Positions 26,534-38,699 of a DNA stretch of 64,000 nt are shown here, one piece after another. Source of the stretch: Paramecium tetraurelia (Eukaryota; Ciliophora; Oligohymenophorea; Peniculida; Parameciidae); contig NW_001799000.1 of NCBI RefSeq assembly GCF_000165425.1, positions 124,001-188,000 on the forward strand, given 5' to 3'. Under the pieces are notes generated by a model. That model worked only from the letters and a program-made list of their open reading frames with translations, ran no database searches and was not told the origin of the DNA. How positions within the stretch are numbered: position 1 is the first letter of the stretch; every line of letters starts with the position of its first letter. Both the position numbers and the translations under genes were made by a program.

Positions 26534-28089
26534 TCATTACTTCTTTGCCAATCTTAATCCAATCAATTTGCAAGTGATACTGTTCATAGATTTTTGTGTG
26601 GAAGTAATTTTGAGGGTTTACATGTAACTCTGATGATTTAATACATTGACATTCATGGAGAGAGGATTGGCTCTTACAGTGTTGGGTAACCAACTGGTAA
26701 GGGATAAAGTATTACATTTTTCATATTTTAATTCTTATGTATTGAATAATACCATTTAATCCCCGAAAGTCAAATAATTATCATATTTCTAATACGATGG
26801 CAATACTTCTGTGCTGTTTTTGGGGTCTTAAATGAATCTTGGTTTAGAAAGATCGTAACAAAAGTATAATATATTGCTTTTATTGGTATCTCTAATCTCC
26901 TCCTAATTCACCATAAGAACTTATCTATTATCAACAAAATAATGAAATAATGTATTAGAATATAATCGATCAAAATAATGCTCCTAAGTACAGTTTTATT
27001 TAATTGAAAAATAGACTCTATCTAAAATACAATAATGAACAAGTCTTACTTCCAAGCATGATAAGATCGTTCATTTTACCCTAACCTTTAATATCATGTT
27101 CGATTTCGATTAATCTAGCTGGGCCATCTATTTTGATGTTAGAATGTGATTTTATTTGGAATAAAGTTTCCTAATTAGTTTATTAAGTAAAAATTTATTA
27201 AAATTCTCCTTTGAAGAGTAATGATGCATTCTGCTTTAAAAAAAGGAAATATATTTCTCTCTCGAAAAAAATAATCTATTGTAAAACTCCATGAGTACTA
27301 TATTAAATTTTTGATCTTATTTTAGGAAATGTTACATCCAACAAATTTAATTCCACTTTTAGTTTGTACAAATGATAAAATAATACTAATTTATTGTTTA
27401 ACACTGCCATTAAAATTGGTATTTGTTGTGATTCTGAGAAATTTTAAAGGCAATTTATGTATTTTTGATTTCTCTAATATATTAATTATAATATACTTAT
27501 AAAGCAAGTTCTTAAATACGCTCTAAAGTAATGGGTTTTTTTTCTCTCATATTTTAATAAAAGTCTTTTTGTAATTAATGCACTTCAGTTATTGAACTTA
27601 TAGTGTCTTATGTATAATTCCTCCTTTTCATAAAATAAAGAGCCTTTTGATCAACCTTATAAACTATTTATCTCTCATTTTTTTATTCAATTTAATTTAA
27701 TAGATTGTCATCTTGTTGTATGTGATCATAACTTTAATTTTCTTTTTTTTAAGCTTTACAGATGGGACAAATGCCTTTCATCACTTGTATCTCTGATTGA
27801 TCTGATTGATTAAATTAGCATCCATTATCTACATGGAAATATGGAACTCTTAATTCATTCAGCGTCGCTTGGGAAAAGTTTAATTTAATGTGATAATTCT
27901 TATCAATCATTCTTATATTTGTAATATTTTTATTTGATAAAACCACAACATAAATACCAAATTCTATTATCCCATAAAATATTTTGATATTTTTAAATGA
28001 TTAACATACTTGATAAAATCAATTTCAAATAGTGAACCATAAACCCAGGGTATAGAACAGCATTTATTATCAAATTTTTTTGCTCTCAT
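26534..28089 (-). CDS. Unidentified protein, 491 aa, or the C-terminal half of a split Cache gene
   Basis: Four exons with introns 27022-27049, 27474-27496 and 28009-28037 (the last starts GTTC, unusual here). Recognisable pieces: a CPICKAQ mini-motif, then strand-rich text such as LMAVLNNKLVLFYHLYKLKV, RLIEIEHDIKGQGKMNDLIM and YDNYLTFGDQMVLFN, ending KLIGLRLAKKQ. The presumed ATG (28087-28089) lies just 12 bp after the TGA of the upstream Cache gene and in the same frame, so this may not be a separate gene. Function unknown. Strand-rich C-terminal regions of this kind suggest a ligand- or lipid-binding domain, but that is a guess. Confidence 0.6.
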
Positions 28090-28101
28090 AACCCTACTTA
28101 T

Positions 28102-29811
28102 TCAAAAATGTCTGATTGTTCTACAAATAAAAAGATTGCCTTGTTGCTGAATATCAAGTATTTAGGTGATTATTATTTTCTTATTAAAGATTAAGTTTGT
28201 AGAATAGAATAAAATAAAAAAATCATTCAGAAACAGCAATCTTGTATTCCTAATTGCTTTATAATCAAGTTTTACAACTTAAGGGACTCTTCCATTTATA
28301 CATCATTTTACAACTTCAAATAGAGATTTCTAAATTTTTTGCTCTTTCTAATGTATTTCCATCTATTAAGTGGGTATTAAAATGCTTCAATTAAATGACA
28401 AGTTGTCGATTTCGTTTAATTGGTTGTGATATGGATTAGTCTGTTAAATGATTATTGTAAATCGCACAGCAAAGATGAACTTGTCAACTTTGAAAATTTA
28501 TGTTTTTTCTTAAGTACATTTTTTCTATTAAGACTTTCCTTAAATAATTGCTAAGAAGTGTAATTAATGATCCTGATTATAGGATTGAATAGAAAAATTA
28601 CTATGCAAGAGGTAATGATAAGAGATGAAAACATATATAGAATAAAACCTAAAATGGTTGCTATAAATATTTTGTTTAATTCTTCTTTGAAAGTATAAAA
28701 CATATTCTCAAATTCCATTTGATATTTACTTAGTTTGCTCTGCCTAATGTTTATAAGTATATTTTTACATAATCAAAATCAATCCTGCCTCTTTTATATT
28801 TTTTGTGCTTATAAGTTCTTCTTCTTATTCGGAAACAGTTTTTCTACATAAATAGCCATAATCCTTCCATACTTTAGAATTGCAATTACTTTATGTTTCT
28901 TTGCCTTCTGCCTAATTTATTATCTACTAAAAGTCTTCATAATCCAAACTAGTGATGTTCTAGTCATATATATTTGAATTTTCAGTCACATTTAAAGAAC
29001 TTAGTAATATTCTACCTTTAGGATTAATTATGGTAAAACTAACCTAATCGTCTGAATAATTAAATTAGCTGAAATTGACATGAGAAGCTATCACTCCATC
29101 CAAGGACTTGTTAATATTTAATAAGCTTTTGGTTTAAGCTATCATTAATAATTTCCAAGTCCAATGTATATGAGGTTCACTAAAATAAGTTTAATCATTA
29201 TTATTATTATGCGAAGCCACTTGTTCTAAATGTTGCACATACCAGATTCTCTCTTGAGGATTGTAATCTGGTGATAAAAAGAATCCAGGCCAAACTGTCA
29301 AAAAATGAATATCATTCGAAGAGGCAATCATAATATCAAAATCTTAATCTATCATAAGCACAGACTATGTCAAAAATGCACATAGATCTTTGAGATTGTA
29401 TAGGATTCTGTTAGATTTTGTATCTTTATAGATCATATAACAAAAAGAAGCACTGTAAGTATAATCATCCATTAACGTTAAATCATTAAGACATGGTATG
29501 GGTTATTAAAAAGTGCTTTGATTGATTTACTGAGTCACTTGATACAGGGCATTTACCTTGACAATCTATTATTGACTTCTAAATAAAGTTTATTTCACAC
29601 GGTGTATATTATGTGACATCATTACATTTGTCCATTTTCCAAATTACTTTTAAAAGACATGTTCTGATGTTTCCATATAAAACTCTGAAATGTAATACAT
29701 AAACGAATAAGTCGAAAGGGCAATTAAACCAATTGCAAAACTTGAGATTACGAATTAAATCATGCATATTTGAGTTCGCAAATGCCAATCTTTCCAAAAT
29801 TATTTGGTCAT
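28102..29811 (-). CDS. Cache-type sensor membrane protein, 552 aa to the first TGA
   Basis: The N-terminus has a basic start (MTKQFWKDWHLRT) and a transmembrane helix (ICMIQFVISSFAIGLIALST). An extracytoplasmic Cache/PAS-like domain follows, residues about 45-290, with MIASSNDIHFLTVWPGFFL, PDYNPQERIWYVQHLEQVA, TYFSEPH and FTIINPKGRILLSSLNV. The phrase PxYNPxxRxWY is the hallmark of dCache sensors. A second helix (IATILGFILYMFSSLIIT) leads to a cytoplasmic region with no recognised output domain. Introns 28250-28275 and 28744-28768. Likely binds small extracellular molecules. The reading frame stops at TGA 28102-28104 and reopens at once in the same frame. Confidence 0.75.
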
Positions 29812-30029
29812 TGTATTAAAAAAATTATAAAAATTTCTTTACAAATAATTATGTTTGATTTGCAAATAAAACTCATGAACTTTACTCAATTATAACTATG
29901 AGTGCATTCAACAATATCCTATTTTATTTATAACTTTTAATTTACAACGATGCGAATGTTTATACTTCGAGATGATTTTAATAATTGTAATCTATAAATA
30001 ATCGATATAAGTAATGCAAACACAAATAT

Positions 30030-32113
30030 TCAATTTTCAAAAAAAGTCCAATCCTCGAGTTTATTTTTGGTGCTAATTTTGCTAAAAGTAATTTTTCTTG
30101 GGTCTTGTGGCCTATGAAAAACGAGAGGTTTAGGAGGTTATAATTTTTTATTATAACAATCCTGCCAATCAATATCATTGAACCAAGGATGATTCTTAAT
30201 TTCCTTAGCATCCTCTTTACATCCCAAACGTTTTTTAGGATCTCTAATTAATAATTTAATTATAATATCCTTGGCTTCTTAACTTAAACTTTTTGGAATT
30301 CTTAATGGAGCTTTCTTAATATTTTCTTTGAGCACTTCCTTTTCAGAATCATAGTAAGGAGGAGCCCCAACTAGTAATTCATAAATTAGTATCCCCAACA
30401 TGTACCAATCAACTTATCTACCATGGCCCTTTTTCATTAACATTTCTGGTGCTAAATAGGCTAAAGTCCCACAAAAAGATTGATTCAAAATTTCCTCATC
30501 TATTCCTGATTTGGAAAGCCCGAAATCAGTCAATAGAGCATGGCCATCAGCATCTAAAACAACATTTTCAGGTTTTAGGTCTCTGAATATAATTCCTTAG
30601 GAATGCAATTCTTCGAGAGCCAAAGTAATTTCTGCAGCAAATATCTTAACAACAGCTTCAGGATAAGAATTCAATAACTCCAAATGAGTTGCTAAGTCTC
30701 CTCCTGAACATAGATCCATTACAAGGTATAAGTGATCGGAAGTTTAAAAAGCCCAATTTAATTTTACTATAAATGGATGATTCATCATTTTTAAAACATC
30801 TTTTTCAATTTGAGCCGACTTCATAATATTAGAAGTATTAATATCTTCCTTTTTTAAAATCTTCATAGCATAATATTTTTTTGGCAATTAACCAATCTTT
30901 TCAACTAAATAGACTTCACCAAACCCCCCTTCGCCTAATTTTTAATAAAATTAGAATGATTGTGGTCCTATCCGATTTTATTCTATTTCTGAAAGTGCAC
31001 TTAAGTTGTTTCCCTTGATTGGCACTCTATAAAATGAAGCAGCTAGATTAACAATCTTATTCCAAGCAGATCTAGTGTCACTTACAATAATCGAGACTCT
31101 TTAATCATTATTAGGTTCTGCAGTGTTAGCTGATGGTTTCTTAGATCGCTTCTAAGTTAGCTTTAATATTCTTTCAACATGGTCCCTCCTACTATTCTGC
31201 AATATTAAATTCTATTCTTTTATTACTGTTCGAGTATAAGTAAAATTGTTTAAAGATATTCCATATCTATTGAACACCTCAATTATATTAATATCTGAAG
31301 CCAACTCTATAGGAGTTAAGCTTTGGTTATTCTTTGATTCATGATTGCCATTTTTCTCTAATAAAATTTAACAAACTTTTTCATTTCCATACTTCGAGGC
31401 TATGTGTAAAGGAGTGTTTAAGTCTGAGTCTTATTCATCCAAGTTAGCTCCATAATTTATCAACAATTCGCAAATTTCAGAGTTATTCTTTATAGATGCT
31501 ATATGCAATGGAGATTTTTTATCTAAAGATAACGATTTTGGGTTTGCTTCTTTATTTAGTAAGAATTGCACTATCTCTAAGTTGTTTTACTAACAAGCAA
31601 AGTGCAGTGGAGTCCAATCATCATAATCTCTACACATGTGATCAATTTATACTTAATGTTAATATCAATGTAGACATCAGATTAACTAAGTAATTCAATG
31701 ACTTTATCCTTGTCATTATGCTGCACACACTAGAGTAATTAATCACTAATCTCTCTACTCTATTTCCAATAGTTTTTCCAAGCCACTTCCTTTAAATCGA
31801 AAACTGGAACTTCCAAATTTTCCAAATTCCTACAATCAAACTAAAGTCCAGTGTCTTTATTTAAAATCAAAAACTTGCGATTATCTTCACTAATTTTATC
31901 CACTGACCTTGGTTACTCCTATTAATATGCTTTTTAAAAAGCATCATAACATTCTTGTGAAAATCTAATTAGAATTCATTATTACTATTAGATATTTGGA
32001 ATAGCAAATTCATTCTATTCAACTAAATCGAACTCATCTAATGATTCAGATACTTGATGAAACCTTTTTAATTTTTGCTAGAGTTAATTTCACATTATTA
32101 CTTCTTTAGACAT
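30030..32113 (-). CDS. AGC-type Ser/Thr protein kinase with N-terminal ankyrin repeats, 671 aa
   Basis: Four exons; introns 31630-31652, 31965-31985, 32078-32101. Residues about 140-290 hold ankyrin repeats ([58 protein letters not shown]). The kinase domain spans about 370-630 and is complete: glycine loop [15 protein letters not shown]-type Lys in YAMKILKK, catalytic loop [13 protein letters not shown] in LLTDFGLSK, activation segment [14 protein letters not shown]. The last 40 residues resemble an AGC tail (WTFFEN as a weak hydrophobic motif). S6K/RSK/PKA-like sequence. Ankyrin repeats placed before an AGC kinase are a protist-type arrangement. The partner bound by the ankyrins is unknown. 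Confidence 0.9.
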
Positions 32114-32297
32114 AATGATAATATATTAAATTTCAAGAGAAATAAAGTTATTTAATTTTAATTTGCTATTCAAATTATAAACTTATGAATTACCAAATTG
32201 ATATTGTCATGAATATTTGCTCATAATTAAGGAACAATTGTTGAAAGTGAAAAATTTATAAATAACTAGATGAATTTTACAATAAAACATATATAAT

Positions 32298-35034
32298 TCA
32301 ATTTTATTAATCCTATATTTTAGTAGTTAACCCTTTGGCAGTAGAGCGAGCAGCCATCTAATTAAATTTAAATTTATACATTTTATGAAGCCATCATGAC
32401 AGATTTTTAAGATGGACTTGTAGTCATCCTACCAAGAGCATCTTATTGGGACTTTCTCTTCAATTCCTCTATTTCTCTTTATTTAGAGGCTACCTCATCA
32501 AACTTTTTATTTAATTATTATTCCATATTGCCTAATTGTCTATTTTTAGTTTCCATATCATCATTCCTAATAATGAAACATCAATATTTACAATCTCTAA
32601 ATTTCCCTCTTCTATTTAATGACTAATTCACTATTCTATGCATCTCTTTGCTCAATATCCTTTAATTAATTCAATGTTCTTTGTTACTCTCTTTTCAAGT
32701 TCTCTAATTCAGTGCTCATATTATCATTTTCTTTCTTCTTATTTACTAACTATTATTGAATATCTTAAAAATTAGATTTGTATGATGATAATTCATCTTA
32801 CAAGTGATAGATTTCCTTACTATTTGCTTATTATTGTGTTTCCAATTTATTGATTAGTTATTCTTGATCCATCGATTTATTTTTATATTGTTCTGCTTCC
32901 TTTTTTATTTAATCATAGTCAGACAAAGGAACATTATTTTATTTAAACTATCTTTTCCACTAATCCATCTCTTAAATCTTAGCCTCTCTATCTTATCTAG
33001 TTTCCTCTAATTCATCATTTAATTCATTGACATCTTTGGTTAATTTTTAATTTTAAGCATATTGATCTTCAAGTTAATTTTAAAGTTCTGCGATCTATGT
33101 CTCATTGTTCATTAATTACTCTTCATTTTGAAGAATAGTTGATTAATTCTCCTCAATTTATTTATTAAAGTTAACAATTTGTTCCTATTGTTTTCTTATT
33201 TATTCAGTAGTTGTAATAGTTAATGATTTCAAATCCTTTTCTAATTTTTCCCTTTCTACAGACAGTTTCTGAATTTAGCATTATTATTAATAACTTTGAT
33301 CATCTAGTTCTTGGATTCTAGATCTTTACTATGACAACTTTTCAAAGATAATTTTGATTTACTATTCTAATTCATTTTTCTCATTGACAAATTAAACTCT
33401 TTAGCTTTCTAAGATATCATCTCTTTCTCTAACATCACTTGATAGTCTATCCACTTCCACTTAATATTCTTTTAACTTTTGTTACAAATCAGACATCTGA
33501 TTCTTTTATATTCTAAGAGTAGTTTAGTTATAAGTTTTCTCTTTGTTCAATTGAATACTTAAATTTTCAGACATTGTTGATTTTTGTAATAATTCTTATC
33601 TTGTTTCTTCTAGTTATTATGATAAGGCATAATTCTATTCTTCAATTCCAGCAATCTTCACTTATAAGGATTTAACATTAGATTCACTCATAAGTTTTTC
33701 TTATAACTATTTAAAACTTTAATTTTAATGCTCGTTCTCCATTCTTTCAATTTCTTAAGTCAATTCAGCAATCCTTTGCTCATTCAACTATTGTACTTAT
33801 TGGAATTCTTGTTCTTTTTATCTCAATATTCCTTTACTTCTTTCCATCATTCTTTGTTCAAAATCCCCTCTTGTTTATTTGAAATCATCTAATTAAGACT
33901 TATATAATTGTAATGCCTACTCAGTCTAAAGCAAGCGTTGTTAGAGGATAATACATTATTCAGAAGATTAATTTGTATTAAGTGATAAGTCTTTTATTTT
34001 TTTGTCCTTTTCAGTCAAATCCTACTCTTGCTATTGATTTGAATGGGACAATCTCGCAATTTCTTTCTATTAGACTTGGTTAATTGATTTTAATTCTTAT
34101 AGCTATTTCCAAATATCCTGATTTTGTTATGTTAAATTTTGAATGGATTACTCATGTTGTTAATATAATTTGCTCGTTTGTTCCTCAGCTTATTAATCTT
34201 TGCTTTGAACTATGTTGGTAATACTTTCCTCATATTGTTTTTCCAATCTGATGTATTTCTCTTTAGAAATATCTAAATCAGTAGTCACTCTGCTGAGTTC
34301 TATATGAAGTTATTCTATTTTTTTCAGGAGGAGCTATTCTTACAATTCTTTATCAGCTATAATCTGCTTCTCAATGTTGGATTATTTGTGGAGTGATTCG
34401 ATCTATTGCTTTTGTTCGCTTATTTTAATTAAAAATTCTTAAATTTATTATTTACAATCTAAAAGTTATTCCTATGTCTATTTTTCCAAATGTTCATTCT
34501 CTTTCAGTCTCTCAGTCTGCAATTTACTAAAGTTATCGTATTGTTGCTTTTGATCTTGTAATTTTTAATTCATTTCTATTATATACTTATTCATTAATGA
34601 CTGTTAGAGCTATTCATATTATTCTCTAAGTTTAAACGCAAATGTATTACTTGAGGTTTTCAAGGGAAGATTAATATTATTTGTTCTATTAGGCTAACTT
34701 CTACTTGTTGAGTTCGTTCTCTTGAAGTTTAAATTATAGATCTCCCTTAAGCAATTCATTTTCTTTCAAAAGTCTAAGATACTCATTGTCTTGTGTTTCC
34801 TTCATCTGATTCTGAAGGTGTAGGTTCTTATTTGCCTTTTCTAGTTCCAAGAGGGTCTCATCCAGTTAGGACTACAATTCTACAATTATAATCTGGATTG
34901 TTACTTGCATTTATCTTATCCATTTGCAATAGTTTTTCCTTATACTTTAGATCTTGTAATTTGAGGCTCTATTCAGATTGCATACGAGTTTTTGACAGAG
35001 GAGACACAGAAGGTCTATTTGGTGAATGATCCAT
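32298..35034 (-). CDS. Long coiled-coil protein, 879 aa
   Basis: Five exons; introns 32358-32379, 32567-32591, 34626-34650, 34880-34904. Starts MDHSPNRPSVSPLSKTRM with Ser-Pro sites, then about 780 residues of continuous heptads rich in Glu, Lys, Gln and Leu. The last 60 residues are Ser/Thr-rich and end with SQNMAARSTAKGL before a Q-rich tip. No motor, kinase or membrane signature. The form fits a filament, basal-body or centriolar scaffold. As with many such proteins, generic coiled-coil similarity would dominate any search, so the family cannot be named. Confidence 0.8.
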
Positions 35035-35299
35035 ACGGTTAAAATATTTTGAAAAATTATCGTAAAAAATGTATATGGAAAATTGATATAAGGCTTATAC
35101 ACAATGACTAAATAAGTGGAATTAGACATCATCATATATAGATATTAATTAATCGAATTTGGATAATAACTCAATTATTAGTTAGGAATATCCAAATATC
35201 CTAGAGCATTTTACTTAAGATTGTCAATTTATTTTAATAATAATAAGCAATTCACTTATGTAATTATAATCAATAAGGAATAAAATCGAATTGGGCTGT

Positions 35300-36049
35300 T
35301 CACATCGAATTCAACAATTTTTATTCAAGTAATTTGATTGTCTCAATCTAGTAATAATTTATTGATATAAATACATATTATTTAATTTATTACTCTTAAC
35401 TTTAAATTATTTTACTAGTTTGTTCTTCTACTAACAGTCTATTTTTTTTCTCTTCAGCCAACTATTTCTGCAATTAAGCATCAACATGGATGGAAGGGTG
35501 ATAATTATTAGAGGAAGTATTTAGTTCCGAAGATAAGATTTTCATTAAATTATCGCAATTGTCGTTCAATTGATTTTGCCATTGTTGCAAAAGGCCTGAG
35601 TTAATTTATGTTAATTTTTTATGGGTCATTTGTTCCCCAATGAATCTGAGATTTTTGAGAATTTTTTTGATTTAATCATCTCTAGGACTTCTCAATGTAA
35701 TACTCACATCTCCGAGATCATCACTAGTATCCGGATTTTTTTATTTGGCTTACTGAATATTTTGAGAAACATTGTTGCTTTCTAATTTAGACAATTAAGA
35801 GAGAGTATTAAAATGATATTTGGTTTTAAATGGAGTTGCTTTGTTAGGAGAGTTTGGAGTTTCTGCTCTAAAGGTTTGGAATTCACAGGTGGTTTTAGAT
35901 GCCTTGTACTGTTGAAATTTTTATTTTGCTTTAGTTGATAGCAATTAAGAAATGATAGAGCTCTGTTTGGAGAACATTCCAATGGAGACTTTCTGATTGC
36001 AGATACCACCAGATTTGCTTGTTTTGCTTGAGTTTTTGCTGCTTAACAT
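35300..36049 (-). CDS. Orphan protein, 240 aa
   Basis: Starts MLSSKNSSKTSKSGG at 36047-36049. Ser/Thr/Lys-rich N-terminal half with possible phosphorylation sites (AETPNSPNKATPFKTK), then a helical half (DDQIKKILKNLRFIGEQM, LLQQWQNQLNDNCDNLMKIL) and a short coil. A 27-nt candidate intron (35348-35374) has a length divisible by three and no TGA, so splicing is inferred from its GTA...TAG ends alone. Unspliced, the protein would gain nine residues. No family recognised. Confidence 0.6.
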
Positions 36050-36089
36050 ATTAATATTTATATTTTGTTGTTTTAATTGTTGTAAAATG

Positions 36090-37093
36090 TCATAAGTATT
36101 TGTTGATTTCTACATTCTCCCATTTCGAACATGGATAAATATGTTTTATTTTTTCATATCTGAACTTCTCAATGATTTTGCATATGGTGGAATTCTCAAC
36201 CTCTACTTCGTATTCCTATCCTTTTGCTTAAACCTAATTAAATCCAATTTAAGCTTAAAAGTAATACCTTTCTGCGATCAAATGAAAAGATTAGAGTACC
36301 AGATCTATTCTTGACTTTATGAGCAATAAGATCATAGAAGCTGAGTTTATGAGGCAGAATCATTCCATTCGCAACTATGATCAAATCTTCTGGACTAAAC
36401 TCAGTCAGCTAATATTCCATAATGACAAACACATACAAATCCAAAATCTCTAATGATCTCTCGTCTAGCCATTTCCAGGAATTCCAAGATCGTCATCTTC
36501 TTTTTGATTCTCAAAGATTTTGAACCTGTTGAGGCATCCCAATATTGAAATTAAATATCAATAAGAGAATCCTTTTATGATTCGACTTCCTTCTAGTATT
36601 ATTCTAAACATTATGTGTATCCATTGCATACCTGCCAATTGTCTGGTCATCTCTTCGATTTTCCGTTCTCTGTTCATGTCTGGTAAATAGGTGGTATCTA
36701 CGTGTTCATTTTTCCCATAGCTCTTCTGAAGACTACCCTCATCATCTAAATCAAAGGACAATAATGTAGTCTTCTTCTGATATTCTTCTTTTCGCTTTTA
36801 TTTGAGTTCCAATTTTCTTTTAGTTTCCTCCTCCTGTTTTTGCTTCATGTCCTGCATCACAAGATTATCAATATTCTCCCTTTTCCTCTTGAATTCCTCG
36901 CGAGTAACCAGACCAACAGTTTTTTGTTTAAATTCATCTTCCAAAAAGTCTTTATTGGATTAACCAAAACGCTCCTAATCACAGAGATTTCAATTATCCT
37001 TACTTTCATGTTAGTTGGGGCCCTCTTCAACGACATCATTTCTTAGTCCTTTTTCAACTTCTCAATCTCATTAATGTCAATGTCTTTATACAT
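36090..37093 (-). CDS. FAM50: FAM50/XAP5 family protein, 294 aa
   Basis: Nuclear protein family linked to pre-mRNA splicing and chromatin. The order of blocks matches XAP5: an N-terminal Lys/Glu helix, TVGLVTREEFKRKREN, KKTTLLSFDLDDEG, NEHVDTTYLPDMNRE, then IQFQYWDASTGSKS, KKKMTILEFLE, EDLIIVANGMILPHKLSFYD and the end KIKHIYPCSKWENVE. Introns 36234-36267 (34 nt, the longest here), 36409-36436, 36604-36631 and 36975-37003 are each needed to join these blocks. Slightly shorter than animal FAM50 (about 340). The family call is strong. Confidence 0.88.
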
Positions 37094-37111
37094 TTAATAT
37101 TTATATATAAA

Positions 37112-37671
37112 TCAGTGATTAATGCAATGTTTAGTAGGCAACCCCATAGATAATAATTGTATACATTATTAACACTTAGATTTGCCTCCCTTATTCTCCT
37201 TTTGCAAACTGCTTTTTACTACTCTAACGGGTGAACCTTTCTTCTTCTTCGACCCCAATTACTATCTTACTTCAGCCTTAATCTGATGAATGTTGACTCT
37301 AGTTAATGGTTATGAAATTACATTTCAAGTGCTTTATGGCTAGACTTCAATTTGGCATTCTTCTCAATTTCCTTGGTCTTTTACTCAAATCGTATTCTCG
37401 CCTTTACTTCATTCAGATCCTCTTAAGTGAACAATTGCGACTGCACTTTGATATTCTCAGTTTGCTGTTTGTTATCTTCTATTTAAGAAAATCTTCTTGT
37501 CATTAATGATCGTTTACTCGACTATGTGTAGCGAGCCCAACGATCGATAGTTTTGCATTCTTCCATGCTGTTATCCTATGGTTATTGCTTCTACAGTAGT
37601 TCATCGAAATCATTGAGAATAGCATTCAAGGATAGCATACTTTGTTTCTCCGTTATAATTTTCTTATTCAT
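37112..37671 (-). CDS. Small charged protein, 178 aa
   Basis: Two exons (intron 37299-37321). Starts MNKKIITEKQSMLSLNAI at 37669-37671; a second in-frame ATG is 33 bp downstream (37636-37638). Helical and basic/acidic mix (DLNEVKARIRFEQKTKEIEK, KAEVRQQLGSKKKKGSP) with a Lys/Gly-rich tail. No family recognised. Its ATG is only 7 bp from the ATG of the next gene on the other strand, and its stop lies 19 bp from the FAM50 start. Confidence 0.6.
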
Positions 37672-37678
37672 TAATTAA
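37672..37678. promoter_or_regulatory. 7-bp spacer between two divergent start codons
   Basis: Sequence CAT-TAATTAA-ATG: the minus-strand ATG and the plus-strand ATG are separated by seven bases. Any promoter for either gene must overlap the coding sequence of the other, unless one of the true starts is further downstream. Confidence 0.55.
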
Positions 37679-38676
37679 ATGCACAATAATACACAAGCTC
37701 AAATAGTAACAACAGCACAGAATGCTCGTTTATTAGAATTGGTGTAGAATAGCAGAAAATTGGTTCATGAAGGATAAATCTAAATTTGTTATATGCCCGA
37801 TGCTAAGATCTATTTTGTGATGATCAACACCTATTGTCAAACCATCTTTCCTAGCACTCCTTGGGTTATACTTAAGTCTGATAAAGGGTATTCCCTTCTG
37901 TACCCAAATGCCACTGCTGGTAATAGTTTCAGTACTATATAGGATTGAATGGAATTTTCATTCAAAAAGGACAAGATGGAGATTTCTTTTTAAATACACT
38001 TCAACAATTAGTGCAAATAATTCCCTTTGAGAATGCCATCCAAATACCTTAATTCAAACAAAGCATACAACTACATTGCAAAGATATTGACATCAACCCA
38101 TTGGAGAATAGTACTGTGGCTGTGGGTTATATAAAGGCTGGAGGAGAGTAAGATTTGTACCTGATATATTATTAAGGGCTTTGAAAGAAGGCTTCAGTTG
38201 GTTAGGGGATAAGATAGCCAAAGGAGTGGCAGCAGGGGGAGAATATATCAATTCAAAAGTGGAGAAAAAGGAAGATGTTGAAGTCAAACCAGAAACCAAA
38301 GTTAAAGTGGAGATTGCCAAGTCTAAGTTCTCAGAGACAGTTGATGTTACTGGGGCATATCTGAAATAGTTATTCACTCCAGTTGTATAAAAAGGGTCAG
38401 AAATAAAGCAGGATATTAACAAATAGATTGATACTTCAGATAGTTAAGGTAAGCAATAGTCCTATCAATATTTAAGGATTGAAGGAGGGTCGAGAAATAT
38501 TTGTGGCTAGTTGGGATGCAATGGGAACTGCTTTGACTGGTCTAGGCTCAGCATTGTCAAAAATTGGTGATTAAATTGGAACAAACACTAGAGTTATAGT
38601 TGAGAAGAAGTATGGATAGGATGTCTCTGAAACATATTTGGGTCCAAAGCCACAATAATAATAATAATAATAATGA
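37679..38676 (+). CDS. Senescence/spartin-domain-like protein, 305 aa
   Basis: Introns 37920-37942, 38148-38176, 38449-38476. The N-terminal 150 residues are strand-rich (KLVHEGQIQICYMPDAKIYF, PSTPWVILKSDKGYSLLYP), as in the N-terminal domain of spartin/ERD7-like proteins. The C-terminal part carries the helical senescence domain: FSWLGDKIAKGVAAGGEYI, SKFSETVDVTGAYLKQ, LTGLGSALSKIGDQIGTNTR and VIVEKKYGQDVSETYLG. These amphipathic helices are linked to lipid droplets and membranes in other eukaryotes. The protein ends in six Gln, all encoded by TAA, just before TGA. Family assignment moderate to good. Confidence 0.72.
38656..38673 (+). repeat. (TAA)6 microsatellite encoding poly-glutamine
   Basis: Six perfect TAA codons directly before the TGA stop of the spartin-like gene. 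Under the ciliate code this is Gln6; under the standard code it would be a run of stops. Confidence 0.9.
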
Positions 38677-38699
38677 TTTGCACAATAAATTTATTACTT

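Noticed and set aside
38093-38422. 109-aa minus-strand ORF
   Set aside because: Shadow of the spartin-like plus-strand gene; the plus frame has the domain signature and correct introns.
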